NCBI GenBank assembly: GCA_963773655.1
Contig: CAVZBX010000003.1
Coordinates: 757,790 to 821,789, forward strand
Source: DASSQJ01 sp963773655
GTDB taxonomy: Bacteria; Actinomycetota; Actinomycetes; Actinomycetales; Dermatophilaceae
Length of the DNA: 64,000 nucleotides
Direction: 5' to 3'
The position numbers and the translations under genes were made by a program. Below the pieces are notes generated by a model. The model searched no databases. It was not told where the DNA came from and saw only the letters and a program-made list of their open reading frames with translations. This document shows positions 62,638 to 64,000 of the stretch, in pieces (position 1 is the stretch's first letter; the number at the start of each line of letters is the position of its first letter).

Positions 62638-63132
62638 TCAGCGGTAGTTGGTGAAGCTCAGCGCGATGTCGAGGTCCTGCTCGCGGACGAGCCGCTGGAC
62701 CGCCTGGAGGTCGTCGCGGGACTTGCTCGTGACCCGCACCTCGGAGCCCTGGATCTGGGTCTTGACCGACTTCGGCCCCTCGTCGCGGATCACCTTGGTG
62801 ATCTTCTTGGCGTTCTCGCTCGAGATGCCCTCCTTGAGCGGCACGTCGAGCTTGTACTCCTTGCCCGAGACCCGCGGCCCCGACTCGGGCACGTCGAGGT
62901 GCTTGAGCGAGACCTTGCGGCGCACCAGCCAGGTCTGGACCACGTCGAGCACGGCGTTGCAGCGCTCCTCGGTCTCGGCCTCCATCCGGATGACCTCGCC
63001 GGCGAGCTCGACCCGGGCGCCGACCCCCTTGAAGTCGTACCGCGTGGAGATCTCCTTCGCGGCGTTGTTCACCGCGTTGGCGACCTCCTGCTTGTCGTAC
63101 TCGCTGACGATGTCGAAGCTGCTGTCGGCCAC
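62638..63132 (-). CDS. YajQ-family nucleotide-binding protein
   Basis: A 164-residue YajQ protein; members bind RNA or cyclic di-GMP. MADSSFDIVSEYDKQEVANA, STRYDFKG, ISSENAKKITKVIRDEGPKSVKTQIQG and VTSKSRDDLQAVQ are family segments. GTG 63132 has GGGAGGGA upstream. Length normal. The exact cellular role in actinobacteria is not established. Confidence 0.92.
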   Translation of the reverse strand: MADSSFDIVSEYDKQEVANAVNNAAKEISTRYDFKGVGARVELAGEVIRMEAETEERCNAVLDVVQTWLVRRKVSLKHLDVPESGPRVSGKEYKLDVPLKEGISSENAKKITKVIRDEGPKSVKTQIQGSEVRVTSKSRDDLQAVQRLVREQDLDIALSFTNYR

Positions 63133-63196
63133 GGGTTCCCTCCCGGTCGTCGATTCGGCGGTGCGGATGCGGCTTGCTATCCTTCCATGCGCACCG

Positions 63197-63280
63197 GGCG
63201 GGTTGCCCGAGCGGCCAATGGGAGCGGACTGTAAATCCGTCGCGAAAGCTTCGAAGGTTCGAATCCTTCACCCGCCACCA
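63197..63280 (+). tRNA. tRNA-Tyr (GTA anticodon)
   Basis: An 84-base class II tRNA. Acceptor GGCGGGT (63197-63203) pairs with ACCCGCC (63270-63276), followed by A and an encoded CCA (63278-63280). The anticodon GTA (63231-63233) lies in the loop CTGTAAA. A long variable arm precedes the T arm GGTTCGAATCC. Its 3' end faces an excisionase-like gene and is a likely integration target. Confidence 0.95.
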
Positions 63281-63288
63281 GTGCTACA

Positions 63289-63326
63289 GGGCCCCTCGAC
63301 CTGCGGAAACGCAGGGTCAGGGGGCC
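63289..63326 (+). terminator. Terminator after tRNA-Tyr
   Basis: GGGCCCCTCGACCTGCG, a GAAA tetraloop and CGCAGGGTCAGGGGGCC form a strong, slightly bulged hairpin followed by TTGT, nine bases after the tRNA. Confidence 0.7.
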
Positions 63327-63340
63327 TTGTCATGTCGCCG

Positions 63341-63373
63341 CGTGCCAAATACGTGCCAAATGCGTGCCAAATA
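63341..63373 (+). repeat. Three 11-bp direct repeats downstream of tRNA-Tyr
   Basis: CGTGCCAAATA, CGTGCCAAATG and CGTGCCAAATA in perfect tandem at 63341, 63352 and 63363. AT-richer than the surroundings. Such iterated sites next to tRNA attachment sites can be arm-type integrase or excisionase sites; this role is inferred. Confidence 0.8.
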
Positions 63374-63562
63374 GGTCCCGGCGAGCAGGGGTCGTCCGCC
63401 GGTCGATCTCGGAGTGTGGGACGGCCCAGGAGCAGCCCTCAGGCGCCGCACTCGAAGGGCGGCGAGCGCCTCGCTCACGTCGTGTTGGCGCGAAAGTCAT
63501 GACGCTTGGCGGGTCCAGGAAGGTCGTCTCCGGAGGCTTTTGTAGGTAGGAGGTGCGCTGCC

Positions 63563-63763
63563 ATGGACCCGACCCCTCACCGAACCTACGAGTCGCTTTC
63601 GCAAGCGGCTGCCCGCACGGGCATGAGCATCAAGACGTTGCGCCGGCGGATCGCAGGCGGGCAGCTGGCCGCCTACCGCAGCGGCCGTCTGATCCGTGTG
63701 GACCCGGTCGAGGTGGACCGGCTGTTGGTGCGCATCCCGACCGCGGCGTCGGGGGGCTGGTGA
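63563..63763 (+). CDS. Excisionase-like helix-turn-helix protein
   Basis: A 66-residue MerR/excisionase-type winged HTH. YESLSQAAARTGMSIKTLRRR is the helix-turn-helix, RIAGGQLAAYRSGRLIRVDP the wing, and VDRLL the end. AGGAGG lies eight bases upstream of ATG 63563. Codon use is less GC-biased than its neighbours. Position 280 bases beyond tRNA-Tyr suggests the accessory gene of an integrative element. The integrase is not in the window. Confidence 0.8.
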   Translation: MDPTPHRTYESLSQAAARTGMSIKTLRRRIAGGQLAAYRSGRLIRVDPVEVDRLLVRIPTAASGGW

Positions 63764-64000
63764 CGTGCCGACGCTTCGTCCCGAACTCCGCGCTGCCCTC
63801 TCGGACAGCGGTGTTCGTGTGGAGTCAGGGCGGCGGCAGGCCATGCGGGCGGTGCTTGATGGCGACGTCGTTGCGGTACTTCCCTGCTGTACTCCCAGCC
63901 ACGATCGACCGCGCGTGGTGCCAGCTCGGCCACCGAAGTGCTGCTGCGGACGGGAGACGGAGGACCCCCGGAGTTATCCACAGGTTTCCGCTCGGCGCGA
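63764..64000 (+). CDS. Possible gene cut by window end, after excisionase
   Basis: From GTG 63764 (or, in another frame, GTG 63760, which overlaps the excisionase stop) the reading frame stays open to the end of the window. The 63764 frame starts VPTLRPELRAALSDSGVRVE, which looks more protein-like than the other. No family recognised; either or neither may be real. Confidence 0.3.

Noticed and set aside
63341..63373. CRISPR or promoter array
   Set aside because: Three contiguous 11-bp units with no spacers; better explained as iterons near an attachment site.

Overview
The window is high-GC DNA from an actinobacterium, probably a Micrococcales/Intrasporangiaceae-like organism (the rank is inference). 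Supporting signs are a mycothione reductase, an actinobacterial menaquinone set with a MenJ-type reductase, KorAB, a Rex-type operator before the nuo operon, and many apparently leaderless genes. In the leaderless genes a TANNNT-like box lies 6-8 nt before an ATG or GTG. No rRNA or CRISPR was seen. One tRNA is present.

Layout. (1) 1-6.6 kb: a 5'-truncated unknown gene, menC coupled to a VOC protein, a clear heliorhodopsin convergent with mycothione reductase, and a two-gene module of a small helical protein plus an alpha/beta hydrolase. (2) 6.7-12 kb: menaquinone genes menD, menJ, menF (reverse) and menG. (3) 12-29.7 kb: a complete 14-gene nuoA-N operon behind a Rex-like operator, ending with a coupled polyprenyl diphosphate synthase that probably makes the menaquinone tail. 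The block as a whole builds quinone and the enzyme that reduces it. (4) 29.7-34.5 kb: an alanine-racemase-fold enzyme with a sugar-lactone oxidase, an ABM-domain protein, an AraC regulator and a RarD transporter. (5) 34.4-47 kb: korAB (2-oxoacid:ferredoxin oxidoreductase) divergent from a second, partial nuo cluster. That cluster is A2 B2, a DUF2568-like membrane gene, then C2 H2 I2 J2 K2 L2 M2 N2. It has no NuoD, E, F or G. The proton-pumping residues and Fe-S ligands are kept, while NuoA2 and NuoH2 differ at conserved acidic positions. The arrangement suggests a ferredoxin-fed complex I variant. (6) 47-62.3 kb: a cupin and an unknown protein, HtpX, a lipoprotein M28 peptidase, a quinone-oxidoreductase-like protein, class I aldolase, GH3 hexosaminidase with NagB, a frameshifted aminopeptidase N, a VWA/MoxR-type ATPase pair and a membrane protein. 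(7) 62.4-64 kb: a 19-bp tandem repeat, a YajQ protein, tRNA-Tyr and, just beyond it, short repeats and an excisionase-like gene. This looks like the edge of an integrated element running off the window.

Genes within operons are packed very tightly: most junctions in both nuo clusters are 1-8 nt stop/start overlaps (GTGA, ATGA or TGATG).
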